From positions 54,120,157-54,184,156 of the forward strand of contig CM056381.1 in assembly GCA_029718625.1 (NCBI GenBank): 64,000 nucleotides of DNA, given 5' to 3'. The notes under the pieces are model-generated. The model searched no databases. It worked only from the letters and a program-made list of their open reading frames with translations, and was not told the DNA's origin. Positions 34,217 through 46,022 of the stretch are shown here, one piece after another. This DNA comes from Synaphobranchus kaupii. Its lineage: Eukaryota; Chordata; Actinopteri; Anguilliformes; Synaphobranchidae. The translations under genes and the position numbers were made by a program. Positions within the stretch are counted from its first letter, which is position 1, and every line of letters begins with the position of its first letter.

Positions 34217-34218
<2 letters not shown>

Positions 34219-34491
34219 GTGTGTTGGGGGGGAGTATCACGGTCCAGTGCAGTAGGATAAGGTCAAAACACTACAGCTATGCCAAGTTCAGGCAAAAGAA
34301 TGTGTCCCTTCCCATCAGTTTAAATAGCAGGCTCAACTATGAGCTGCAGACACTCTCAGCTGGATGTTATTTCGTTAACAGCTCTGCTACACTTCCACAC
34401 ACATACATGCGCACACACCTCTGAGGCAGCACAGGCATGACATTTTTGCAATAAGACTTCTGCTGGAGAGGCTAGCGCAGCTTCTCATGTA

Positions 34492-35394
34492 CAGATCCTT
34501 TCCAAAAAATTAGAATATCATGGAAAAGTTGTTTTTTTCCATAATTCCATTCAAAAAGTGAAACTTTCATAGATTATAGATTCATTACACACAAAGTGAA
34601 ATATTTCTAGCCTTTATTTGTTTCATTTTTCATAATTTTGGCTTACAGCTCCAGAAAACCCCCAAAACAGTATTTCAAGAAATTAGAATAATGTGTCGAA
34701 AATCAGCATTTACTTCAGTTATTTCAGAGAATTAATGTTTTAGACTGAGTGTCACACTATCATCTAATTTACTCAAAACACCTGCAAAGTTTGGTTCAGT
34801 ATGGGGAAGACTGCAGACTTGACAATTGGCCAGAAGACCATCATTGACACCCTCCAGAAGATGGGTAAGCCACAAAAGATCATCGCTAAGGAGGCTGGCT
34901 GTTCACAGAGTGCAGTGTCCAAGCATATCAATAGAAAGTTTAGTGGAAGGGAAAAATGTGGCAGGAGAAGGTGCACAAGCAAAAGAGATGACCGTAGGCT
35001 TCAGCGGATTGTCAAGCAAAGACGATTCCAAAATTTGGCGGAGATGCAGAGGGAGTGGACTGAGGCTGGAGTCAGTGCTTCAAAAACCACCACGTACAGA
35101 CGTATCCGGGACATGGGCTACAACTGTCGGATTCCTCGAGTCAAGCCACTCCACTCATTCTCTGAAATAACTGAAGTAAATGCTGATTTTCGACACACTA
35201 TTCTAATTTCTTGAAATACTGTTTTGGGGGTTTTCTGGAGCTGTAAGCAAAAATTATGAAAAATGAAACAAAGGCTAGAAATATTTCACTTTGTGTGTAA
35301 TGAATCTATAATCTATGAAAGTTTCACTTTTTGAATGGAATTATGGAAAAAAAAAAACTTTTCCATGATATTCTAATTTTTTGGAAAGGATCTG
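34492..35394 (+). mobile_element. Tc1-like deletion derivative with 236-bp inverted repeats (903 bp)
   Basis: The ends CAGATCCTTTCC (34492) and GGAAAGGATCTG (35394) are flanked by TA. The inverted repeats are nearly identical over about 34492-34727 and 35155-35394, unusually long and of the IR/DR style. The centre retains only the N-terminal part of a transposase; the catalytic domain has been deleted right up to the right-hand repeat. Confidence 0.88.
34801..35214 (+). CDS. Truncated Tc1 transposase: DNA-binding domain only
   Basis: An open frame of 137 aa starts MGKTADLTIGQKTIIDTLQK and contains the first helix-turn-helix (KIIAKEAGCSQSAVSKHINR), a basic GRRRCTSKRDDRRLQRIVKQ linker and the second helix-turn-helix (SASKTTTYRRIRDMGYNCR). 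After RVKPL the frame runs into the right inverted repeat and stops at 35212. All catalytic residues are missing. If translated, it could bind the family's ends without cutting, as repressor-type derivatives of other transposons do. That is inference. I saw no promoter signal. Confidence 0.75.
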   Translation: MGKTADLTIGQKTIIDTLQKMGKPQKIIAKEAGCSQSAVSKHINRKFSGREKCGRRRCTSKRDDRRLQRIVKQRRFQNLAEMQREWTEAGVSASKTTTYRRIRDMGYNCRIPRVKPLHSFSEITEVNADFRHTILIS

Positions 35395-35449
35395 TATGTC
35401 CGAGAAAATGCAAAGGCTACCGGAGCCCGCAGAACATATGTGTGTATGG

Positions 35450-35590
35450 ATACGTGTGTGTGTGTGTGTGTTTAAGAATGGAACCTTGAGTGCCTTCAGT
35501 TAGAGTGCAGGAATCAGCCTATCAGGTGCATTTTCTAAACCAGGTCACCTGGAACTGACCAAGGTAAACAAGGGCTTATTTACACATCTG
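35450..35590. repeat. Dispersed repeat with GT microsatellite, copy A
   Basis: (GT)n is followed by CCTTGAGTGCCTTCAGTTAG, GCAGGAATCAGCCTATCAGG and GGGCTTATTTA. The reverse complement occurs at 42525-42640 beside the long (CA)n tract. Further GT/GC-rich runs follow to 35850. Confidence 0.75.
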
Positions 35591-36008
35591 AGTGTGTGCG
35601 TGCGTGCGTGCGTGGTGTGTGTGTGCGCATGCGTGTTTGTCCGATTCAGTGAGAGAGAGTGAGTGCCCATAGATATATGCTTGTGCATGCATGTGTGTTT
35701 GAGTGTCTCTGCACAATACATCGACTTTTATCCAGAGTGACATGCATGCCTGTGTTTTTTAGTGTGTGTGTCTGTCTGTCTGTCTGTATATATGTCTATG
35801 TTGGGAGTGTGCACATGCTTACAGGTGTGCATGTGTGTGTGTGTGTGTGTTTGGATGGAGTGTGACAGGTTTTTATAGTTTTTACAGGTTTTTTATACAA
35901 TGATTACATCTATTTTACAGTCATATATTTCTATACAGTCCATGTCAAACATGGCAAACAAAAAAGTTCTAAGATAAATTTGGCTGAGCTTTGTTCTACT
36001 TCTGGAAG

Positions 36009-36163
36009 GAGTATTTCAAGATATAGGGCACTTTCATGCTGGACTATTGAGAGAGCTGGGAATGATGTCTACTGTTCCGGATAATGAGGCCGCCCTAGTA
36101 GAGCTCCACACATTTCAGCAAGTCACATCAATCCTTTCATGGCTCCGTCTTTTGGTAAATCAG
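36009..36163 (+). CDS. Candidate host exon, unidentified
   Basis: After a pyrimidine-rich acceptor (TTTGTTCTACTTCTGGAAG) the plus strand encodes VFQDIGHFHAGLLRELGMM, STVPDNEAALVELHTFQQ and TSILSWLRLLVNQ, ending at CAG/GTGGGA. That is 155 bp, two bases plus 51 codons. The even composition, heptad-like hydrophobic pattern and canonical ends suggest a real exon of an alpha-helical protein. I do not recognise it. Its start phase does not fit directly to the 34020-34099 candidate, so at least one more exon would be needed. Confidence 0.38.
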
Positions 36164-37849
36164 GTGGGAGGAGCCTCTTCGATGTTGTGAAATAAACATA
36201 TAATTTCCTGTCTCTTTCATACAGTAGTGTATCTAGTAATACATATTTAGAATTTTAAAAGTTAAATCCATGCTTAACATTGTTCACATCTGTATTTTGA
36301 TATGCCACATATTCTGTGCAATACACTGCTCCCTCTTTAGTTAGGCAGATATACAATAGGACTGGTGTATTGAAGGTATTCCGGTAGCAGAGAAAGCTGT
36401 GGCTTTGCACCAGGGCTGTGTAACATCTTGCCACACTGCCCCCTTCAGGACAGAGTTGGCAAGAGACAACATTTCTTTTTGCTTTATTAAAATGATCTCC
36501 TTAAAGGGGCAGTTTACCCAAAAGTGCTATATATCCATCCAGATAGTCTTGCTGATATTTCACTAGTTTTATCCGCTGCAGCTCACTGTGAGATCACCCT
36601 GATAGAACGAACCTCACTGTGAGATCACCCTGATGGAACGAACCTCAACGGGTCCAAAGTTTGTGGTGCTCAAAGCATCAAAAATCTACATACGAAAAAA
36701 ATCGACAGCAACATCTCTTTCGAAATATAATGACACGGTTATTCACGAACATCATTTTTGGGTGAACTGCAAATTAGTATTCACAACAGATTTCAATATG
36801 AACTAAATCTAGCAATGTGCGCACATTTCGTCTGTCCTGTTTAATGCTTGATACAGATTTTTTTTCATCCCTTAAATCTAAATATAAATTTTCCATCACT
36901 GCCCAGTGTTCTTAATCTGAATACCAGGCCAAAGCTGTCAGCCATGTGCCCCACATAATAATCACTGAGTAATTGAAGAAGGCCCACATTTCCATTCACT
37001 ATGGTAATGAGTCACAGATAAACTGACCATTACCACAAGTAACAAGTCAGAGTGACATCTTAAATTATGTCCTTTTGTTTTGGACTAAAGCATTTGCTTT
37101 ATGATAGAAGGTAAACAATCTATTTTGTCATTTTTGGAAGGAATTTCCCTATAAGTGCGGTAGCCAATGTCTCCTACAGTACATATAAAATTTGTATTTT
37201 TTGTAACTGGTACAAAAATTTGTAACTGGTACAGTAGATTTAAATGGACCTGGGACAATGTCATTTGCGATCCTTTAAAAAACATTTCCACGTGCAATTC
37301 ATTGGATATATTTTCTTTTGGCAACAGACCATTGCCCACATTTCAGTATGAAGTCGATACAATGTCAGTTAGTTTTTCAGTGACTTTTGATACGACTCCT
37401 GCAGAAAATCATTTTAATCCTTGTGGTGTTTGAATAATATTCTGTCAAAATGATTAATTCATTCTATCCCATTTAGAAGCTTTCAGAAAAAGAGGAGGCA
37501 TTCCAAAGAATGATGTGTTTTTTATTCAGTAACAAAATCCCAATATTACAGTCAAAGCCTTTCCCAAGGGCTAAGGCCACTATATAAAAGGTTACGATCA
37601 GGAAACCTCTTGTTGGAGTCTTTCTTTCCCGACTATTCAAAATAAGCTCTCAAAATATTTCCATAACACATCACTGTACAAAATTAATTATTTAAAGGGA
37701 CTGTAAAGGTAAATCCATAAGTTGCTTCAGACTACATTATATGGGGTTGTTATGTTATGTATTAAGCATCAGCAACAGTATGAGATTTCAATTTCATTGC
37801 AATCTCGAACTATATCCATCTATCAATTTCCATCTGTTCCGATGTGGGG
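36164..37849. other. No supported gene; short tandem duplication at 36586-36650
   Basis: A 31-bp unit (CTCACTGTGAGATCACCCTG and 11 more bases) is duplicated head to tail. The remainder is AT-rich without recognised features. Confidence 0.45.
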
Positions 37850-39900
37850 ATTATCACACCTTTATTTATACTCGGAAAACCCATTGAGGACGGATCCTCA
37901 TTTACAATGGTGCCGAGAGCAAATACAACAAATAAATAAAATAGATGAATAAGAACAAGAAAACACGGGTGCATAAAATGAAATAAATGATAAACTAAAT
38001 AACATGAGATACAAATACAGTAAAATACAAAGCCAAATAAATTAAAAGATTACAAATTAAATTAATTAAAACAGTTGCATTCAAATACCACTTGACACGC
38101 AACAAGCAATCTAAAATGGCTTAGGGGGGGCAAGGTATCTAATTTAAAAACATTTTGAATGCTGTTCCAGGTAGCAGGGGCACTAAAACTTAAAGAAAAC
38201 TTTCCAAGTTCTGTGTTAACATGAGGAACTTGAAGCATTAGGTAATCCGAGGAGCGTGTCATGTAATTATTTTTTTGCCATACAAAGAGGGATGAAATAT
38301 AGTGTGGGAGTTTACCAGTTAAAGCTTTAAATATAAATAAAAACAAATGTTGATCGCGTCTTTGAGAAAGGGAGGGCAATCCAAGTACAAAGTGCAATGA
38401 TGAGTTGAATAAGAATCACCAGAAATAAAACGGAGGGCAGAGTGATACACAACATCCAGAGAGTGGAGTATGGATTTCTATAAACAATGTCACCATAATC
38501 CAAGACTGATAAAAACATTGCATCCTTTTCCTGCAACTCCTAGGAAAGAACATTTTATTTCTATACAAAAAACCCACCCTCTGCCTTAGGTTAATGACCA
38601 GAGTTTCAATATGGTATTTAAATGATAATTTGTCATCGATCCAAATACCAAGATATTTATAAACATTGACTTTCTCGATTACATTGCCAGATGAAGATGA
38701 GAGCGAAAAAGCTTTATCACCAGTATTTTTTGCCTGGGAGAAAAGCATCCACTTTGTTTTCTGTGGATTTAAGACTATGATTTATTAGAGACTTTTGTAT
38801 GACATCGAAAGATGATTGCAGTTTTAACACCGCTTGTTGCACCGAATCCTCTATGCAGTAGATAACTGTATCATCCGCATAAAGATGAGCATAGCAATCA
38901 GATGGGGATAAAATGATGTCGTTAATATAGATAGTAAAGAGAATAGGACCCAAGATGGAACCCTGTGGAACACCAATAGTTATAGCTGATTTATCAGAGA
39001 AAGTACCATTTATCTTTGTTAATTGTGATCTGTCTATGAGGTAGCTATGAAACCAATTAAAAGCAGTTGAGTGAAAACCTAAGGCAGAGAGTTTGTGCAA
39101 TAGTAAAACATGATCAACTCTGTCAAAGGCTTTTGATAGATCAACAAAGATTGCGGCGCAATGTTTTTTGTTATCTAAACCAGAAACAATATAATTTACA
39201 ACTAAAGAGGTAGCAGTAATTGTGCTGTGGTTAGACCTGAAACCCGATTGAAAGGGACTTAAAACAGCGGCGGATGAAAGAAATGATTTGCGTTGCTCGT
39301 TTACACAGTCTGGCATTTCGGGTGTGAAACAAGCATCATTAAAGGTTGTATCAGCGATTTTGGGTGGAAACATAAATGATCACATTCATCTGATTTTTCC
39401 TCATGATCCGCTAGCTGCCCGCCCCATAAGCAGGCCGTCAAAAAACCGTGTCTCTGTAGGCAGCCTATGCTCCGAGATCGTACACAAAAACAAATGGTAC
39501 TACCAACCACTCAAAACCAAAATAAACAGTATTCCAACCAATCACAATGATCTGCACAAACGCTAATACTCTTATCTCGCTGAAATCTTGACGGATTTAC
39601 AAACGGTTTGGTTTCTTACAAACGTTATTAACGTGGTTATAATTCTGGATGCTTGAACACTATTTTTTAAAACATAACATAATTATTCATAAGTATGTTT
39701 GTTTGGGATTTCGCTTCAGAAGTGACGTCACCCAAAATCGCTGATACAACCTTTAAGTTTTTCAAAGAGGTGACCAGCAGCCTGAAAATGCAAATTAAAT
39801 GCTGAGCAAATTGGCACTTGATCAGTGACGATGGACTCACCTACTTTCATGTGTAGGAGGAGTGGTAAAGGAGCCACCTTGTAGGAGGAGCGGTAAAGGA
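37850..39900 (-). pseudogene. Second LINE (non-LTR retrotransposon), minus strand, RT and C-terminal parts
   Basis: Minus-strand reading from the high end: VTDQVPICSAFNLHFQAAG (near 39800), then beyond a MITE insertion NDACFTPEMPDCVNEQ. RT follows: FQSGFRSNHSTITATSLVV, FVDLSKAFDRVDHVLLLHKL, GVPQGSILGPILFTIYINDI and YADDTVIY (active site near 38875). The thumb reads VYKYLGIWIDDKLSFKYHIE, and the C-terminal block has PATWNSIQN near 38180. Several frame breaks. The 3' end near 37870 contains CACCATTGTAAATGAGGAT and AAATAAAGG on minus, a known type of fish LINE tail. The endonuclease is not attached here. Confidence 0.8.
39343..39752. mobile_element. 410-bp MITE with TTAA duplication inside the LINE
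   Basis: The ends AGGTTGTATCAGCGATTTTG (39343) and CAAAATCGCTGATACAACCT (39752) are perfect inverted repeats. TTAA is at 39339-39342 and 39753-39756. Removing the insert and one TTAA restores a continuous LINE reading frame. TTAA targeting is typical of piggyBac and Kolobok superfamilies; the TIR alone does not let me choose. Confidence 0.85.
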
Positions 39901-40316
39901 GTTTTAAATGGTGGAGTTAAAATTATTACTGGGCTCAGTTCTATTGGGCACAGGTCCTTCATGACGCCATGAAGGACCTGGCGTAATGGCCAATAAATGT
40001 TTTAATGTCATTGCATATCTCCTCCCATAGTTAGAGGCAAATAAAACTATTCTGTCCCACTAAAACAGCCTCTTTGAGTCTGAGCAAAACAATCGTTTGC
40101 CATAGAGAACCTTTGAGAATTTTTCCGTTCTTAATCCCTGTACTAACGTCATCCCTCTCCTTCTCCAACTCGCTAGTTCATTTCTCCCATCTTCTCTATC
40201 CCTTCGTGGTGGTGCTACCTAGCTGACTAGCTAGCAAGTCTACTTTAGCCCTAGAGGCTAGCTAAGTTAAGAGTTATAACTTAGTTGTCGTTATCGCCTC
40301 CGTTTGCATTGCAAGC
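39901..40316. other. Upstream region of the THAP remnant
   Basis: No gene. Contains CTAGCTGACTAGCTAGC-type low-complexity sequence. A promoter was not identifiable. Confidence 0.35.
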
Positions 40317-40649
40317 ATGCCACATATACCCTGTGGATCTGCCCTCCCTGGATGCACAAACAGAGAGGGTGAGGTCTAGGGCAACGCTACGGTGTAATTC
40401 TTTCGGTTTCCTGAAAATGCTGAAATTCGTAAGAAATGGGTGGTGTTTTTGGAAAGCTATGGCTACAATGGCAAGCGCAGCGCAAACACCCGTTTGTGCA
40501 GCGACTATTTCACAAAACCGGACAGCTTTCAGAATTATAACCAGAGACTCCTTTGCTTGGCCAAGTTCCTCAAACTTGTTGCAGGGGTTGTGCCCTCTCT
40601 ACATCGTTCCCTCCCCCGACGACATCGGTGGCCATCACCAGACAGATGA
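40317..40649 (+). pseudogene. THAP-domain protein remnant
   Basis: From an ATG at 40317 the frame gives PGCTNREGEV, meets TAG then TAA, and resumes with FFRFPENAEIRKKWVVFLE, NTRLCSDYFTKP and DSFQNYNQ, ending near VVPSLHR. This is the order of a C2CH THAP finger (C..C, FxRFP, RKKW, CSxxF, and a C-terminal VPS motif). The His ligand after CSD is Tyr, so the finger could not bind zinc normally. Two stops and the lost ligand mark a pseudogene, either of a host THAP gene or of a THAP transposon. Confidence 0.65.
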
Positions 40650-42524
40650 CCCTGCTGCAACCAGAAATTTCTTGCTTGGACTGCTAATTTACCAAAGCTG
40701 GTATAGGCGTAATGTAATGTTAGCTATCTCGTCAATAAATAATAGAGTAGCCTTCTGCTGTAATATATCTTTGATGTAACGTTAGTTGGCATTGCAATGT
40801 AGCCCATTGCTTTTCATCAGATTTTATTGACAACCTGACTTGCTGAGCTAGCTTAGTTTTGGCAGGCGGGCAAAGGTGGTTAGGTCGGTCGTCAACACCA
40901 TAGTTTCCCAATGCTTGACGACAGGCTGATATTGAGTGTCATTTCAAGCTGATTGAAGTGAAATTACGAGTTGGTTACTGTAAATATATGGTTGTAATGT
41001 GCACACCTCTGAACTGACACAGCATCCACTGCTGCAGTGATTTATGCCATTCCCCAAAGAGGATTTCTTTTCTATGGACTTCTTAAGTTAAAGGTTCCAT
41101 TGTGAAATTGCTTTTTTTCTTCACACTCCTGTCTGTCATTGTTTCCGACATTCCTTCATGGATATGAACGGGGATATGTAGGCTATCTAGGTTAACTGTG
41201 GGTGTTTTCTGACCATTGCTGTGAATGTAAGAGTGGAGGCTAAGTGCGTCTATGTGAAAAAATTTAGGATAATTTCATCTGGACGCTCTGATTTATCATG
41301 AGAAACAGGTGCACATGGTGTTTGGTAACGATAAATGAGAGAACTTACATACAGAGAAAAACAGTAACATAGCATATATTTAATGCAGATTCTATGCAAA
41401 CTTGCAGCCCCATGTCTGGTAAATCTGTTATGCTCAGTAGCTATTATACTAGCTAATGTTAGCAATTTTTATCTATCTGAATTTCTTTGTTTTATTATCT
41501 GATATGCTTCCTGACGATTTAACAGCAACGTTACCCAATTTGTTCAACCATTGAGCAGAATGCCTGTGTGATCCAATCCATGTGCCTGTAAGGGGGAGGC
41601 GGGGTGACGCCGCGGTCCCGACCATGCCCACACAATCCTGAGGTTTTTTCAATACAGATTTTATGTCTGACTTGTGATGTGTGTTTATTATAGTTATTGA
41701 CATTACTTTGAACAGATATTTGGTGGATATGTAATAGATACATCCCTCTGTGATAATTAATAATTATTTTATTACTTTTCAGCCCCTTTACAATCCCTTT
41801 AACTTCAATAAGATCTGGTGATATTTGTGTGGGGAAATTCTGTCCCTTGAGATAGTGTCCCTGAAGAGAGTATTCCTGGACATAATGTTCCTGGAGTTCC
41901 TGTGAATCCCATGCCTCTACGGGGCTTGGTACTCACTAGCGCCCGATGGGGCAACTGGTGGCAGGCACTGACAGTGAAGACAGCACAGCAGATACAGAGA
42001 CATAAGGAAATTTTCATCATTCTTATTGTTTTTACATGTACCACTATTATATATTATATAGGTTTATATAAAAGTGAAATAAATATTTCCATACAATAAA
42101 ACATGATGGTTAATGCGCAATCATGATAATCTTTTTGTTTTTCAGGATTAAACAAATTCTGATGTACTATTCTTTGTGTCATCTGACAAAAAGTCAGTGA
42201 ACAAAATGTCATCTTATCAAACATCCTCCATTTACCAAAGGGTGTGTACCTCTGAAGTTCACTTACAGTAGAACTTCACACAATGTATCAGGGGAAAAAA
42301 GTAATCGTGCCCTGGGTCACAACCCTTCAAAACCCTGTGGGTGATAATGCCGTCACGGCAGCAGGGAGGAGGGTGAAATGAATAATATGAAATATGCATA
42401 TCTCTAGCAGAATACAAGCCCAGGCTTATCCACTTACAATGACACCCAGGGCTGTTCTGTTAAAAAGCTGAAAAAAACCTTGGCAGAGGATCTATCACAG
42501 AATCAGCTTTATAAGCTACATAAA
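40650..42524. other. No supported gene
   Basis: AT-rich DNA without recognised domains, RNA genes or repeats. It may contain the remainder of the THAP locus. Confidence 0.4.
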
Positions 42525-43490
<966 letters not shown>

Positions 43491-43494
43491 CACT

Positions 43495-43530
43495 ACGAGT
43501 TAAACAGATACTAAATACTGTTTAACTCGT
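43495..43530. repeat. Perfect 13-bp hairpin palindrome
   Basis: ACGAGTTAAACAG pairs exactly with CTGTTTAACTCGT around a 10-base loop. No T run follows, so it is not a terminator. It lies just outside the next MITE. Confidence 0.8.
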
Positions 43531-43544
43531 AAAATAGTGAGAAT

Positions 43545-43810
43545 AGATTAAGCTGTAAATTACACAGGAATAGTATGGAATCCATGGTTGGCTGAGTGGC
43601 TGTAAGTAATCAAGGGTCTGAGGTATCAAACGAGCCTCAAACCATCACTCTGCTGCCAGATATGCAGTAGATATGGATGGATCACTTGGAGGGTTGTTTA
43701 TCCTGCCTTATTTTTCCATAGAGCTCAAGGAAAATGAGTCACTTGATGACTTACAGCCATCTAGCCAACCATGGGTTCCATACTTTTCCTGTGTAATTTC
43801 TAGCTAATCT
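43545..43810. mobile_element. MITE with long imperfect TIRs (about 265 bp)
   Basis: AATTACACAGGAATAGTATGG at the left, with CCATGGTTGGCTGAGTGGCT further in, is inverted at the right as AGCCATCTAGCCAACCATGG, then TTCCATACTTTTCCTGTGTA. Outer edges carry AGATTA/TAATCT. Non-coding. Confidence 0.75.
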
Positions 43811-43879
43811 AGTCCCACCTCCCAATTCCCAAAGAGATCCATTCAAATGCAGAGAGGTTATAGTATCGCTTCTAAAAAA

Positions 43880-44182
43880 TAAAGTACCTGAAAATAAAAT
43901 ATCAAGAGTCTTTTGATATCCTTTTATACCCAGTCATGATAGCATCACCTCTTTACCTGTTGAATGGCAAACATGTCTTTTTTTTTTGCCCCTGTCCCAA
44001 CTTTTTTGGAACGTGTTGCAGGCATCAAATTCAGAATTAGCATATATTTACAAAAATCTATAATGTTGATAAGGTAAAACATTAAATATATTTTCTTTGT
44101 ACTGTTTTCAATTAAATATATGTAAAAGAGAATTTCCAAATCACTGCTTTCTGCTTTTATGTGCATTTTACATACTGTCCCA
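43880..44182. repeat. Dispersed repeat that hosts the hAT insertion (continues at 47914)
   Basis: Contains CCCAACTTTTTTGGAACGTG and TTCTGCTTTTATGTGCATTT. It continues after the hAT element as CCCAACTTTTTTGGAATTGG, a sequence seen often in fish genomes. The superfamily was not determined. Confidence 0.5.
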
Positions 44183-46022
44183 TAGGGCTGTTAACATTGG
44201 CCAAAAATCACGTTCGAATATTCCTTCTGAAAAAAACACATAAGTTTGAATATATTCGAATATCTATTACAATTTTGAAATGTTACAATTTGACCAACTT
44301 TCGGGCTGTGTTATTGCGCGTTAGGTCCACAAGAGGGCAAACCAATACAACGAGACACATAACTAGTATAGGTAGCTACATTTTATTTGAACATAAACAT
44401 GAACGCAGTCAAGTTTGAAAAAAAAAACGTTAACAGAGAAATGTTACTAAAAAGAATTTAGATCCTGAGGGATCATTTACAATGAAGTACTATTAAAAAC
44501 AGAAAAGTACCATCTTTGACCTTTTGGAGAGGGAACTGTGATCAGCATAACGTTTTATGTAACATAGTTTTAACGTTTAACGTAGGCCATTTGTAGCTTA
44601 CATAGCTTGCATACAACTTTGTCTTGAGGTTCCACAATTTTGCCGTTCACTGACCAAAAACCGTAGCCTACTTCCAAACGGGGCTTTTTAGATTGCTCGG
44701 AGTGCTAATGACTCTCTCGGCGGCCGAGCTGGTTTCCGAACTCTCTGCCATGCTGCTGCTGTTGAATTATTGGCTCTTTAAAGCTCGACGAATATGCCTA
44801 CATTTGATTTTCAATCTGCTATTAAATGAAAGTGTCGTGTCCGTCCAGTACAAGCATAGCAATGACCCGTATGCAGCGTCTTCTGTTTTCTGCGACGCTA
44901 AAATTAGAGATTTATTTTTGGTTTAACACAACCCAAGTTGAAAGGAAGACAGAGGCTGCATTCGAATAGTCAAATTTGAGCAAGGAATGATCTTTTAGCA
45001 AGGAATGACCTTTAGATCGCATGAACCGGGCAGCCATGCTAAGGACCGTTCGAATTTCTTATATTGAGTAGGAAAGGAGCTTCACAATTTATTTTATCCG
45101 TCCTTTCACAAAGGATGCTCTGTACTATCCTTTTCAAAAGGAAGGTAGCATTCGCACCCCACAATGCAATGCCGCCAATGCTTTCATAAGCATCTGAGTT
45201 TTCCAGAACCTACCGAATTTAAACAAGGCGAACATCTGAGAAATGCCAGAAATCTAAATGTGAATAGAGCGTATTGTTGGTTACTATTGGCTTATAATAG
45301 AAAGTAAACAAACAATGACACAATCAGACAATACACCAAATTTATTAAGACGCTAAATTTCGCAGAGATAAAAACGAAATGAAAAGTGAAATGCAGACGG
45401 CAATGATGCACCTTTTGTCATAATTTTTCGAGGTATGTCACAGGCCGACAGCACGGCTTCCTACAACACCTTTACTGTTGCCGAGAAACAGGGTGCCGGA
45501 AATGCCACTATCTTAACAGTTCGGGCATGAGCCCGAGTTACGTGAACTCCTGTGAGGTTATGTTTAGGGGTTGTGGGTGGGGTACGGGAATCACAAACTC
45601 ACAAAAACCAGGGGGTCTTTGAAATCGACATATATCTTGGTTATGACTTTGTAGTACATTCCGGTTCGTGTGCTCCCTTCGAACCACGTCTTTAACCCGA
45701 GGTGTGAGCATGGACGCCTGGCCAATCCTAGCACTTGAATGCTATGCAGGGCGTGTCTTGCCAAGAAAAGCAGTGGGACGCGTGACGTCATATCCTACTA
45801 CCCTCACACGTGATGTTTTCGACCTATCACAGCCCTAGCTTATGCATACTAATGAGATACCATTCTGCTGTTGTAACCGAGAAACACTGTACCAGACATA
45901 GCTCAATTATTCATGAAGTTGTAGTTCGTTATGTTGAACATTCACGTCAATACGACTGGACGTCACACCATGACGCAAGGTAGAGAAGGAGGTTTGAATT
46001 CCACAGTTACGTTAGATTCCTT

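Noticed and set aside
37167..37433. 88-codon plus-strand frame as a small gene
   Set aside because: No domain, no splice signals and AT-rich random-looking composition.
43495..43530. Hairpin as a transcription terminator
   Set aside because: No T run and a eukaryotic context; simply a short palindrome near a MITE.
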